Notes under the pieces: generated by a model
Seen by the model: only the letters and a program-made list of their open reading frames with translations
Database searches by the model: none
Told to the model about the DNA's origin: nothing
In this document: positions 13,170 through 24,970 of the stretch, piece after piece
Layout: every line of letters starts with the position of its first letter
Position numbering within the stretch: position 1 is the first letter of the stretch
Position numbers and translations under genes: made by a program
Source: Quillaja saponaria
Taxonomy: Eukaryota; Streptophyta; Magnoliopsida; Fabales; Quillajaceae
Reading direction: 5' to 3'
DNA length: 64,000 nucleotides
Assembly (NCBI GenBank): GCA_029379385.1
Contig: CM055612.1
Span: forward strand, 12,338,001-12,402,000

Positions 13170-13463
13170 ACTTATAAAAATGATAGTTTAGTATTTTTTT
13201 TTTTTTACTTAATTTGTTAGGTTTAATAGATAATTTAGATGTTTAAGTGTTATTTGTCAATGATGACACAAATAAGGGATTTGTGTGCCTAATTTTTATT
13301 TTTTTTTTGGGTATATTAAGAGTGTTTGAATTGGGCACTGAGAGTAAGGGGATAAGTACCACCACTTGAGGTACGCTCTTTATGTTGTGTGTCTAATTTG
13401 ATAGTTCATAAGAATTATTACAAAATAAATAATAATTAATAAGGTAATGTGCAATTGATCTTA
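13170..13463 (-). repeat. Right arm of the long inverted repeat
   Basis: The reverse complement matches 6630-6798 in order, except for an extra segment at about 13300-13390 that interrupts it. Outer ends (GATTAATTGCAC against GATCAATTGCAC) match well, so the outer limit is near 13463. This arm lies about 220 bases beyond the Harbinger right end. Confidence 0.6.
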
Positions 13464-13799
13464 AGTTAAAAATTTATAATATGTAATATAATTGTTAGAA
13501 AAATAATATTCTAACACTGATATATTAATTAATATTTTAATAAAATTTTTAATAATAAATCTCATAAGATAAAATAAAATTATAAATTACAGAAAATAAT
13601 TAGTGCATCTCATGAATGTTAAATAAGTCTAATTGTATAAGGTTTCTATATGTTTTAAAATATTTCTACAATTGTACACCCCGTATTTACAATATTATAA
13701 TACGGATTTGATATATTTTCGTTTTCGTAAAAAGATAGCAGAATAAAAACCTTTACACGAAAACTGAAAAAGTAAAAAGCCACCTGGTAGACACGCGGC

Positions 13800-13840
13800 T
13801 TTTCGTCGTTGGGCCAATGATGTCACTACGTGAAGAAATA
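13800..13840 (+). promoter_or_regulatory. Possible ACGT and CCAAT promoter elements of the MINPP gene
   Basis: About 130 bases ahead of the chosen start, GGGCCAATG is followed by TGATGTCACTACGTGAAG. The second holds a CACTACGTG ACGT core of the kind bound by bZIP factors, and the first holds a CCAAT motif. Position and pattern only; no transcription start is known. Confidence 0.3.
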
Positions 13841-13964
13841 GGAAATGGCTATATTCCGGTGGGGCACCCATCGATGTTTCCCTTGCTTCTGTTTCAATCA
13901 CTTTTCTTCTTCTTCTTCTCGTTTAAATTTCGAAAGTGTTGGAAACTTGAACTGCAGACAGAGC

Positions 13965-16900
13965 ATGGAGTGGGCTATGGTTTTTCTTCTGTTATCGTTC
14001 GTGTCACTTTGTTATCTCTCAAACTCGGAACAAGCTTTCGATGTGCGGAAACATCTCTCTACTGTGTCCAGGTTTTATTTGTCTTCCTCTTCTGCTAAAT
14101 CCCTTATTTTTACTTCAAATATCTTCTTTAAGGTTTCCATTTTCTTAATTGCAAACTATTTTTAAAACATTTGTACTTTTTCAACAATTTTATCTTTTGA
14201 TCTTAACTGTGTGTTTGGCTACCTGGAAAGTGAAGGAAATGGTAGTGGGTAAAGTTTTTGTTTTTGATGATTTTTCCTTTCAAAGAATTCATTGTACATG
14301 TTGCTGAGTTACTTTTCTGCACAGACTTTGCGGTTAATCTTCTGTCAGTTTAGGTATGAAGTTACTATATAGAAATTGAGGGGAAATATGTTAATTGAAT
14401 GAATTTATTTCTCAATTTTATGTGCAGATACAGTGTCGTGAAAGATGTTGCTGACAATGGATTTATACCTTCTGTTATCCCTGAAGGGTGTAATCCTATC
14501 CACTTAAATCTTGTGGTGATTTTTCTTAGCAGTTTCTGAGCCTCAGTCATTTATGTTTATAATTTGCCTCTGTTTTTGTAAAAGGGTAAAGATTTTTGGA
14601 CATCATTGCATCAGATGTTAGTATGTTACAAGTGACATTTAAAGTTTTGGGGGATGATTGTGGGTTTGTGACCCAGGGGGTGCATGTGTGTTGCTAGTGC
14701 TAAAAGAAAAATTGTAATATGGGATGCACCTAGCTTAGTCTTCAAAAGAGGAATTAACTGAAGTTAGCTAGTGCAGGCTTCAGTGTGGCATTTTTAATTT
14801 GTTCTGTGTTCTCAAAGAGAAATGGAAAATAATTCCTAATGCAGTTTTGACATTGACAGGCAAGGCATGGAACTCGTTCTCCTACGAAGAAAAGGATGAG
14901 AGAGTTGGATAATTTTGCAGCTCATCTGGATGTACTTGTACGAGATGCAAAAGAACAGAAATTGCCTTTGCAAAATGTCCCTTCCTGGTTACATGGATGG
15001 AGATCTCCTTGGAAGGGAAAGCTAAGGGGTGGGGAATTAGTTAGCAAAGGAGAGGATGAACTGTATGACCTTGGAATTAGGATTAGAGAAAGATTTGCAG
15101 ATTTGTTTAAGGAGGAATACCACCCGGATATTTATACAATAAAGGCTACTCAGGTGAGCTTATGTGGTGGCTCCTGTCACTTGTTTTTATACCATTATAA
15201 GCTTATAGACTTAGTTATGGACATTTGTTTATCCAATATGAGTACCCATTGTTAGTTATTTTTTGGCTGGGGAATTTCTTGATGGATAATTGCGGTAACA
15301 TTAGCCTTCTGGAGCTTGTTATAAGCAATAAACTTGTGCTTTTCTTTGACAAAACAGGTTCCTCGAGCATCAGCTAGTGCTGTGGCATTTGGCATGGGGC
15401 TGTTCAATGGTAGAGGAAGTCTTGGACCGGGGCGTCATCGAGCTTTTGCTGTTACAAGTGAAAGTCGTGCCAGTGACATCTTGCTGAGATTTCATGATTG
15501 TTGTGAAAACTACAAGGTAACATTTGTGCCTTACTTCTCGTTGGGTTTAATTAAGGCCATTCATCTACACTAGTGAAGGGACCTTGCAATGCAAGGGCTT
15601 CCATATTGTTATGCATGATGCTTTTACCATTAAATTAAAATTTGCAGTAGTTTCTTTTTCTTGTTTCAGATATAATTACAGATTACTCCTTTTGTTGGAC
15701 ATAGTACGACATACTTCAAGAAGCAGAATATTCTAACTTGCTTAAATTCATGTAATAATAAACGTATATAAGGTACCACTAAATTCATGTAATAATAAAC
15801 GTATATTTTGTTTAAGGTACCACTAAATTAATAATAAACGCATATTTTATTGAAGGTAAATATTTCAATATTTTTTTAGTATATGGAAGTATCCTCTTAT
15901 GCAAATCAGAGTGGACTAGAGAAATCTAGAAGGGATGAATTCGTTGAAAACAATTATGCACATCTAAAATTTTATCCTTATAATTTTATAAACAGAATAT
16001 TTTAAGTGTAATTGATATTTTGTCTTTATTTATGTTCTAAAACATGATGAAAGGTTAGAAATCAAGTTTACCTTCATATGAAGAGTTATTGACCTTGATG
16101 AATCAATCCAACAGAATACAGAAGACATTTTTTATCAGAATATCAAGCACATTATAATAAATGAGGAATATCACTTCCAGCAGAAAGGAATCAAACTTCA
16201 AAATTCTTGATACAGAAATATTCAATTTTTTACCTGATTGGTAAAGGAAGATGCCAAATATCATTCTTTCTTCTGAAATTCAACCTTTTCCCCCCTGCTA
16301 TATTGGTTCTGCTGCTAGAAGTGTGGGAAGGAAGAATAATGATAACAAATGATATGAGAAAAAACTCGGGGGGAAAAAAAAAAAAAAACCTTTGCTTTTG
16401 TAAGACACAAATGTTTCTTTGATTCTGTTAGAATAGCAATTTGGCTAGTCATAAACATGGACAACTGACTTCCACCAATGTAACTGCTTAGTTTCACTAT
16501 CAACAGATTTTCAGACACGACAAAAGAAAATTTTCCTTTCAAAAGTCAAATACAATTTTTCTACCTAGAAATTTTGAGATATTAATGTCTACTGGTTATT
16601 GCCCAAAATGTTTAGTAGTAGTCTCAGCTGGAGAGAAATTGAAAAAAAATAAATAAAAAATAAAAAATAAAAAAGCAAGAAGCAAAAGAAACTCTCCAGT
16701 CATGTTCAACAATTAAAAAAACCTAATGCCTAATGGTATACTCCAACACCAGAGAAAACATAAAAAACACTTCTTGATAGAAAAGTGAAAGGAAAGAATG
16801 TACTAGAATCTCATCCGTTAGAGGTGACACAGCTACTGTAGTCATAATTAGTTTTTTGATTTTTCTACCAATCTACTAGACTTAAAACAAATTACTGAAA

Positions 16901-19900
16901 TGTTAACACTTAATATGCATATGCAAGATGAATAATAAGTCTGTGATATGTTTAATTTGTATAGTCATCTAAACCAAATTTTTCTCTTTGAGTTCAAAAG
17001 ATTATTAGCTTGGACTACAGTTATATACTGCTGTCTTTGTTCCCGGTTATTATTGATGACTAGATATACCACTTTTGGTATTAAATATTGTCTCTTTGTT
17101 GCTTCATGGTAATTTTTATTCTCATACTTTGATAGCTTAGCTTTATGATAGCCCTTTCATGTCTTGTTTTTAAATGATGCGATGTAAATATTTGGCCAAT
17201 GACCATCCTCCCTAAGGACAAAGGTAGAGGATGGATGAGACTGAATTCTAGACACTAAGGAGTGTGCATATGCTAATTATAATAACAATAAAAAGGTTCA
17301 TTTTTGGTAAATTTGAAATAGGTTGGCTGAAACTTGGTGTTCATAAAAGAATAAGAAGTAATAATTGGTATCTAGAGTGTATAAAAACATAAAAGAGAGT
17401 ACGTAATAGATTTTTATGAACTATGGACATTCTAGGGTTGCACATTGGTGATGTTGATTACTGTGTTATCAAGAGGATATTAGAGATAAACTACAGTCTA
17501 CAGGCAACAAAATTTTCAATTATCACTAATTTTCTATTAGATATTTACGTATTGGACAACAAGCTCAAGAAAGGAAAGTTCCACATAATTTCTGTTTCTT
17601 CCTAATGAATGTTTGGATGTCGTCTGCTTCCAGTAAGACACTTATCTCTACAGATAAAAAATTACAGGATGTTGAAACTAAGTGTCAATTTTTTTATAAA
17701 AAAAAATTACTCAATACTAATTGCTTAAAAGTTATGGATACAGAACTTCAGGAAACAGCAGGAGCCTGCAGTTGATAAGCTTAAAGAGCCTATACTTGAT
17801 GAGATTACCTCTGCACTAGTGAAACGCTATGGGCTGAATTTTACGAGGCAGGATACTTCTTCTCTCTGGTTTCTGTGCAAACAGGTGATAATTTTGTTTC
17901 CACTTTTCTTTCTAGGAAAGAGACAGTTTTTCCTCATTTCCTTCATCGTAGAAGAAGTTATTGTTCTTCACTGAGTCTATAACACTGATCCAACTGAGAT
18001 TAATGTTTTCTGCAATTTTCCATTTAATTTGGCAGGAAGCATCCTTGCTGGATATAACTGATCAAGCTTGTAGTCTTTTCAGTCCTCCAGAGGTACTTTG
18101 GCTTGATAATCTTTATTTTCTTGAGAAAAATATTATTAAGCGAGGGAGAAGAAAAAAGTACAAAACTGAAGACAATAAATCCTCCTGATTAAAAGGAAAA
18201 GAAGAAATGCAGCAAAGCCCCAAACCAGAACAATAAGGGTTTCCGATGTCTCTGAATATCAAACAATTGCACCCCTTTAAAATATTCCCACTGCACAACA
18301 CAAAGAAAAGCCAGAAAAACTATTTTACTCAAACACGAAGTCAACTGCAAATGATGCAAAAAAAATTCCAGCATTAGGCTCTAATCAAATACAGAAAAGC
18401 GCAGTTAATGGAGCACTTTACCAAAGAACTTTAGCCTCTTTTTTTTCCTACAAAAACCAGAAAATCATAGTTATTTCTTTTATATTGTAATTTGGCTTGA
18501 TAATCTTCTAATTTTGTTCTTGATTAAATTACTAATTTCAACATTCTTTCTTTGTCGTTTATTCACTGATTTTTTTTAAAATTTGAAAGTTGTGTGCTGA
18601 CATGTAATGTTTCATGTCTGCATCAAGAAGTTATCTATGTTTCTGATCTCTGTCTGCATCAAGAAGTTATCTATGTTTGGACAAAAAAAAATTGATGAAG
18701 TATTTTTGTCTTAACCTGGATCAAACAGTCATTTCTCTTTAGAAATGAATAACACCAACCATTTCAAGCGTCAATTGTGTAATTTTATTCAATTCTACAA
18801 GGTAATATTTTTTTTCAACAATTTGCGTCGATCTTATGCTTATTAAAAAAAAAATCTATGGATGTGCTGTAGGTTAATTTGCTGGAGTGGACAGATGACT
18901 TGGAGGTGTATATTTTGAAGGGTTATGGTAAATCATTAAACTATCGTATGGGAGTGCCATTACTTGAAGATGTTGTTCAATCCATGGACCAAGCTATTAA
19001 GGCTAAAGAAGGTAATTATGAGTTATGTAAAAATATTTTTATATACTTCACCAGAAAGTTCTTTCAATTTATATCTTGTCAAAGTTCTGAAAAAAAAAAA
19101 AAAAAAAAAATCTTGTAGATCATTGGTAATTATGAATTATGTAAAAATCTTTAACAGCAGGTTAGTTCTGCTGCTAAGCATGAATATATGTGGACAACTT
19201 ATTTTTAGCAAGGCATCAATTTCGTCATTTGGCACTGTCAATACCTCTTTGTGTGGGCTGAAATTCATTTTTATATAGAGTATATTATTCCCTAAAATTC
19301 ATTTAAGAAGAATGCAATATTAATTTCTCTAATGAATTCTTCTTCCTTGATAAGAAAATATGCCATATTAACTTCTAGACTTATCTGTGCAAATCTGCTG
19401 ATTCACCAAACTACAGATTTATATATAGCTTATAAGTGAACTATTTTTCTTAACTAAACTAAACAATTTGGTCCTTTCAGACTGAACAAGACTGAAGTCA
19501 TAATCTCCACGTGATTAGATTCTTTCCTTTAATGTTGAACCATGGTATTGTAAAGCAAAGTTCCCCTTCAATGTGATTATTAGAGTTCCTAGAGCATTGA
19601 TTTCACAGTTTTCCTTTGCCTGGTTTATACATGTATTAGTTGTAGGTCAAGTCTTATCCTGAACACTGATTTGGGAATAGCTTATCTGTAACTTACTTTC
19701 ATTTTCTAAATGAAGTTGGTGTCAGTGCCAAACAGCAAGGGAAATCCCCTTGTGTCCTTGGCTTATTATTAATTTCATGGGTTTTCTCCATAGAAAGACA
19801 TGCTCCTGGCAGTTATGAAAAGGCAAGGCTGCGATTTGCACATGCTGAAACTGTGGTTCCGTTCTCATGTCTGCTTGGTCTATTTCTTGAAGGATCTGGT

Positions 19901-20925
19901 GAGGCCTTTATCTTGTGCTTGCCTGAGTAAATGTAAACTCTAGTACTGAATCTTTTTTGTGTTACTTGTATCTTAGCACATCTTTTCTTATGAATATATC
20001 AGAATTTCAAAAAATTCAGAAAGAGCAACCTTTGCAGCTCCCTCCAAAGCCTCCACAGAAGAGAAACTGGTGGGGTAGCATAGTGGCACCTTTTGCTGGT
20101 AATAACATGTTGGTTCTGTACAGCTGTCCAGCTAATTCAACAAGCAAGTACTTTGTACAAGTACTGCATAATGAACGTTCGATTCCTATGCCGGTAAGCT
20201 TGTTTTCCTTTTCTTCTTTAATTAATTTTTGTTGGGGAGAAATGAGCCATGAATACACCAAGTAAAAGCCCGCATGCACGGTAATGAACTCAAACCCAAA
20301 AGCTTAAGTGTAGGTTTAGAGTCCACCACCCTATATATGTCATTCACTAATCCTACTTTATTCCGATGTGGCCTAACTCTTGTCATACCTCATATGGGAA
20401 ACCTCAACAAATTAATTTTAGATTTGCTTTTCAATTTGAAGTCTTTTAAATGCAAGAATGTGGAGAATTTAACTGTTCAAAGTACCACCCGCAGTTGTTG
20501 CAGGGCTTACTATATTTGCTCAAAATCCTTTATGCTTTTCTTGGTGAACTCATAGTAGTGTATACTAATTTTTCACATTATGGTCACAGGGTTGTGATGG
20601 CTCTGATTTCTGTCCGTATGAGGTTTTTAAGGTATCACTGTATCCCACCCTATTGCTTTTGGAGACTATCACTATTTTCATACCTCACTCTGGAATCTTG
20701 TTTTTGTTTTTCTAATTTTTCTTTTCATTATGTTTGTTTCTGGGCGGTTTCTGTCTGCAGGAAAGAATAGTTTCACCTCATTTGAAGCATGACTTCAATA
20801 CAGTATGCAATGTGAAGCTGGAGCACCCAGAGCAGAAGGCCACAAGCAGTAAGATATATCTAATGTTCCAGTGGCTCTTCTCACTGGGTAAAGGTGATAA
20901 CAAGTCCCACAAAGATGAATTTTAG
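13965..20925 (+). CDS. Multiple inositol polyphosphate phosphatase (MINPP-type histidine acid phosphatase)
   Basis: Removes phosphates from inositol polyphosphates such as phytate, acting in the secretory lumen. Exons: 13965-14071, 14428-14515, 14860-15153, 15358-15516, 17744-17884, 18036-18092, 18873-19011, 19794-19898, 20003-20193, 20590-20631, 20761-20925. They sum to 1488 bp (495 aa) with GT..AG borders and matching phases. Residues 1-24 form a hydrophobic signal peptide. The catalytic R-H-G-T-R-S-P is at 67-73 and the proton-donor H-A-E at 345-347; H-A-E rather than H-D is what marks MINPP within the acid phosphatases. The protein ends K-D-E-F, like an ER-retrieval tetrapeptide. An upstream in-frame ATG at 13845 would add 40 residues ahead of the signal peptide and is less likely. 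Intron 4 is 2.2 kb. The gene appears intact. Confidence 0.93.
15742..15858 (+). repeat. Three imperfect tandem units in MINPP intron 4
   Basis: Units of about 38-45 bases begin near 15742, 15780 and 15825. Each carries AATAATAAACG(T/C)ATAT, and the spacing text AAGGTACCACTAAATT recurs between them. It lies wholly in an intron. Confidence 0.8.
18616..18680 (+). repeat. Short direct repeat in MINPP intron 6
   Basis: A stretch of about 25 bases containing GTCTGCATCAAGAAGTTATC occurs twice, 36 bases apart. It is a local duplication in the intron before exon 7, with no coding effect. Confidence 0.75.
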
Positions 20926-21974
20926 TTTTTTTTCTAGTGAAGGCAGCAATAATTCTTAGACTTGTTTCCCTTGTTGATACTCGTTATCATATTTTCAGCC
21001 TTGGCCAAGTATAACTTCTAGCAGAGAACCAATTTTGGATAGTTTCTGCTGCCAATATGGGGAATGCTTTTTTCATGACTTGAGATTCCTGGTTAATCCC
21101 TCTTCTTTGGAAGATTAACAATGGAGATGTTAGGGCTGGTCTACGGAAAAAGGATGGAAAAAAAAAAAAAAATTTCATTTCCAGACTGTGTAGTTGCCCT
21201 TTCTTTTTCAACTTCTCTGATTTTACAGAATTCTTTGCCAGGATTAACTCTGTTACTCGCATAGTCAGGGGAATCTGATCATGTCATAGTTTAACCTCTA
21301 ATTCTGATCTTGCAGAAAATAATGAATACAGAGAATCATCTACCTTCTCTGACTTTTGATATTTTGATTCTCACGCGTACTTGCTTCTGTAGTTGCCAAA
21401 GTATGATATCTGGATGGTTTAACTACCGACAGGGAGAGAATCTGATTCTTTTCTTTAACTCCTTTTTTGCTGGGATGATATAGTTCTTACAATATGCCAC
21501 AATTGTGTAGAAAAATATATATCTAAGGCAAGATATCAATGTCACCATGCTTTCTTTGGATGGCATTTGTTGTTAAATTTACAGGGGACTGCATTTGTCA
21601 AGGCTCAAACCCTGTCATATATGATATTCTCAGTCTGATTACTTGGGCTGCGCTTCAACAATCCCATTTTCTCTGATGTGCCAATTCTCATTTTGCAAAC
21701 AGCAGGAGTCCCAAATATTCATAGGGAGCTTTCATTTTCTGTAGACGTATACTTATATCTGCATGTTTAGGCAGGACTTGGACAAGCCATAATATACTAG
21801 TAGTCAGTTATGACTTCATGTATTTGTGTGGTGGTGTCAATTTTTTCCCTTGACAACCTGGGAGAGTCCATATTGTCAGCAGAGGTGTATATGATGTGCA
21901 TCATATGAAAGCTTTGATGCATGGCTTAATTGCAAGGGTTCCCAATGCATGGTTTTGAAACTCAAGTTTGTTTG
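20926..21974. other. MINPP 3' flank, no further gene seen
   Basis: This stretch is less AT-rich than the deep intergenic parts and holds the MINPP 3' untranslated region in its first few hundred bases. I found no reading frame with a recognisable product on either strand. The open frame at 20987-21262 (-) looks accidental. Confidence 0.6.
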
Positions 21975-22425
21975 ATAATTACATACATGCCTTCAAAGCC
22001 CCTGAGCTTGAGTTCACGCCATTCTTGAACCATTGCACAACAGCAACACGAGATGAGTTAAGTCATCCAGGAAACCTCCCTGCAAAAATGAAAAAAGAGT
22101 AGTAATATTAAATATAAAGCTAAGATAAACCGAGCAAAAATATTCTGTGCACATAAACCTCAATGTGAAATTGTTGTCATAGTTTCCTTCTCACAGAGCA
22201 AGTGTAACGGCAGCACCCTCAAAATATTGAGTATGCCAATTGATAGCTGATTGCAGACTGTAGGAGCTGTAAAAAGAATGAGTAATGGTATCAAACAAGC
22301 AATAAGACTAGTTTTTCTATACATGATATATTTGATTTGGTGAGCTTACATGTGTGTAACTTAGATACCACGAGTAGCTAACTCGAAAATGTTCCACAGG
22401 GATATATGCAGGTTTTCAGGAATGC
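21975..22425 (-). pseudogene. Decayed PLAC8 domain of the MCA-like gene
   Basis: Three pieces on the - strand match successive parts of the cysteine-rich PLAC8 domain found at the C-terminus of MCA proteins. At 22384-22419: L-K-T-C-I-Y-P-C-G-T-F-S, followed at once by a stop and a frame change. At about 22160-22270: L-A-Y-S-I-F-(stop)-G-C-C-R-Y-T-C-S-V-R-R-K-L. At 21975-22079: after a TTTTTGCAG acceptor, G-G-F-L-D-D-L-T-H, then in another frame C-C-C-C-A-M-V-Q-E-W-R-E-L. Stops and frameshifts in each piece show this half of the gene is dead. Order and strand match the exons at 23218-24970. Confidence 0.75.
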
Positions 22426-23217
22426 TTAACGAATAATTGATTTAGTCATTTTTATTCAACGTTTTCATATGATCATGTCATACACATTAAACTAAACTTG
22501 AACAATTTCCATCTTTTCATTTTTCTTTGAACAACACATTGAATATGATGACCAACAATTATTTTGAACACATTAAATTTAACTAGAGTTAACAACTCTT
22601 TATTTTTATATTATAAGGATTGATTGAAGGTGCCAATAGTTAAAATTAAAAAAAAAAATTATTTAACAATCATGTTTGAGCTATTATGCCGGGATTAAAA
22701 AATTTATAAGAATTTTACTCCTTACCTCCTCCAAGGAGATGCACACCTTTTTAGTTACTAGGCCAACCATCAGAGTACTACAAATATATATATTTTTAGA
22801 GATATTATTTATATTATTCGGTTAAAATATTACAATAGGGTTTTCCTAATCTTAACAACTCACAATATTACCAAAGATTCACATTTAAAGTAGGACAAAC
22901 ATCTCAAATAATAAGAAAATTCACCATAAATAAGTCGTTAGTGGGACTTAAAAACATGCATGGATCATTTTGGTCCTAACACCTCTCTTTTAGCCAATTA
23001 AACTAAGATCTCACCGGCTACAACAATAATAAGTTAATAGTGGTAGATATGCGAAAAGTTATATATATATATATATTATATACATGCCTAAATAGAAAAT
23101 AAGGGAAGAACCTAGAGGAAGTTTCTCATAATTAAGATCATAAACAACACAATTAATAAGGTATAACCCTATAATTTAGTAAACTATTACCAAATCCAAT
23201 TTGATCAACAATATATA

Positions 23218-24970
23218 TTACCCAGTCTCATTGCCAACAAGTTTCTTAACTTTCTTGTTGTGTAACAAATTGACAACGTTATCTGTTACATCGGTAAGGT
23301 GTTCAATCACCCGGCATTGATCGGGATCATTGTTTGTTCTTGATCTTTGCAGTTCAACATTGAGCTTGTCTTTCTCTTCTTGAAGAGCATCCTGGAATTC
23401 TAGATCCGGGTATGTACGCGACAACGATTTCTCCAGTACAGCAACATCTTTCTTAGTTCGGTCAGTATTTAATATCACACGTTGAGCCTCCATTTCCTCA
23501 ACATCAAGAGTGTATTCCCTTTGTTCTCCATCAATTGCTTCCAATCCGTCCTTCAAATTCTAATTTCATACATTGTTTGTAATGCTAATAAATCAGTTAA
23601 TTTTTTTCAAAGACTAATTCATTAATTAGTTAAATCTTTTTCTTTTTTTTCCTACTGCTAATAAATAAAAATTAAAACATGGGCTCTTTTGGTGCATTGT
23701 ATATATAAGATTGTATAGTATAGGATCATATATATACAATGTCTTAGGCTGTATAAATATATTGTTGTTGTTTTGCTATATTATCATTATTCTCTCTACT
23801 GTATAGTTTTATCTTATTGCTAACAAATAGGGCTCGTTTGGCGTATCTTATAATATATGATTATACAATGTATTAGGCTATATAATTATGTTGATATTAT
23901 ATTATTGTTTTATTATTTTTTTCTCTATTATATAGCTTTATATTGTCAGACATAATATAGGAGTAGGTCAATAATATAAGTAGTATATACGTGTTACTAT
24001 CAAATATTATACAAGATCTAACTTGATAATCATACACTATTATATTATCCTCATACAATATATCAAACAAGCTCTATTATATAAAAATCAACTGAATAAT
24101 TATATATTATTTTACTATTTTTATACGATATATCAAAAGCATTCAGTGAGTTAATACGAGTTAGACTTATGAGAGGAAGACAAGTTACTCTCATCCAGTG
24201 GACCCCTCAGGAGAAAAAAATCAGACAACAAATAATGCCACTTATCTTCTTGTTCTTGCTTAGCCTTTTTGCAAAAAGCAAATAGTTGAAGTTTGTCATT
24301 TCAATTTCAATATAGGATTCCATCAATTACACCGACATGAAGTTCTTTTTTCTTTTTCTCCAAATTAATTAATAATTACCATAATTACGCCAACATAATT
24401 TTTTGTGCCTAAAAGAAAAGTAAGAACAGCCTGTAGAGTTGTATGGGAAAGAGATTTAGTTCAAACTTTGATGAAAAAAAAAAAAAAACTGCTATTTTTC
24501 TTAAGGTTAATATTAAAAACTTACTTCTTTATGAAAAAGGAAAACAGATAAAATGAAATTTACAAGTATGGGATTAGAAAATAAAATACCTGCATTCGAA
24601 ACTCATGGACCAACGAAATTAAAGGTACAAGCTTAAGATAACGATCGATCTCAGCTTGGAGTTGACGAAACTGATAAACAACGTTCCAACCCATGGCCAG
24701 CATGTACAAGTAACTCTTGTCTTTACAACTCTCCACCAAATCAAGTGCTTTTCTTAGTGCTTCTTCCAATCCATCCAATGGTTCTTTCGTCGCCGGCAAC
24801 TTCATCAGGTCCGTTGATTTCAGCTTCTCCAACAAATTTTCTATGATCCTTAGGTTCTCTGCCAGTTGCCCGCAGTTTTTCCGGTGTGTTCGGGCGTTTC
24901 GTGCTGTTAATATGATCATGTTTGTAAGGCTCAAAGCGTCTACTCCTGATGACTGTGCAAAGCTTGCCAT
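23218..24970 (-). CDS. MCA-like (mid1-complementing activity) N-terminal exons, gene truncated
   Basis: MCA proteins are plasma-membrane proteins linked to mechanosensitive calcium entry. Exon 1 is 24590-24970 (127 aa, true ATG) and exon 2 is 23218-23559 (113 aa plus stop), phase 0 with good donor and acceptor. Exon 1 has the hydrophobic N-terminal segment containing the conserved Asp (V-D-A-L), then H-R-K-N-C and S-Y-L-Y-M-L-A-M-G-W-N-V-V-Y-Q-F-R of the family domain. Exon 2 has Q-R-E-Y-T-L-D and E-L-Q-R-S, a coiled coil. Family members are about 420 aa and end in PLAC8; here the frame stops after 240 aa, although a GT donor (GG|GTAATA) overlaps the stop and once led on to the decayed PLAC8 exons. 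It could make a short MCA domain protein or be a dying gene. MITEs sit in intron 1. Confidence 0.75.
23681..24144. mobile_element. Outer Harbinger-like MITE, interrupted
   Basis: The left end GGGCTCTTTTGGTGCATTGTAT pairs with the right end, reverse-complemented GAATGCTTTTGATATATCGTAT, so these are imperfect inverted termini. A second MITE (23830-24074) sits inside. With it removed the outer element is about 220 bp. It lies in intron 1 of the MCA-like gene. No clear target duplication was seen. Confidence 0.55.
23830..24074. mobile_element. Inner Harbinger-like MITE, 245 bp
   Basis: The left end GGGCTCGTTTGGCGTATC pairs with the right end, reverse-complemented GAGCTTGTTTGATATATT. The left end matches the terminus of the large Harbinger element (GGGCACGTTTGGTGTATC) at most bases. 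Internal text such as TACAATGT(C/A)TTAGGCT(G/A)TATAA is shared with the outer MITE, so a family member inserted into another. It has no coding capacity. Confidence 0.7.

Noticed and set aside
13817..14165. Two overlapping + strand frames around MINPP exon 1
   Set aside because: The frame from 13845 holds the real exon, but its first 40 residues precede the signal peptide; the frame from 13817 is a shadow in another phase.
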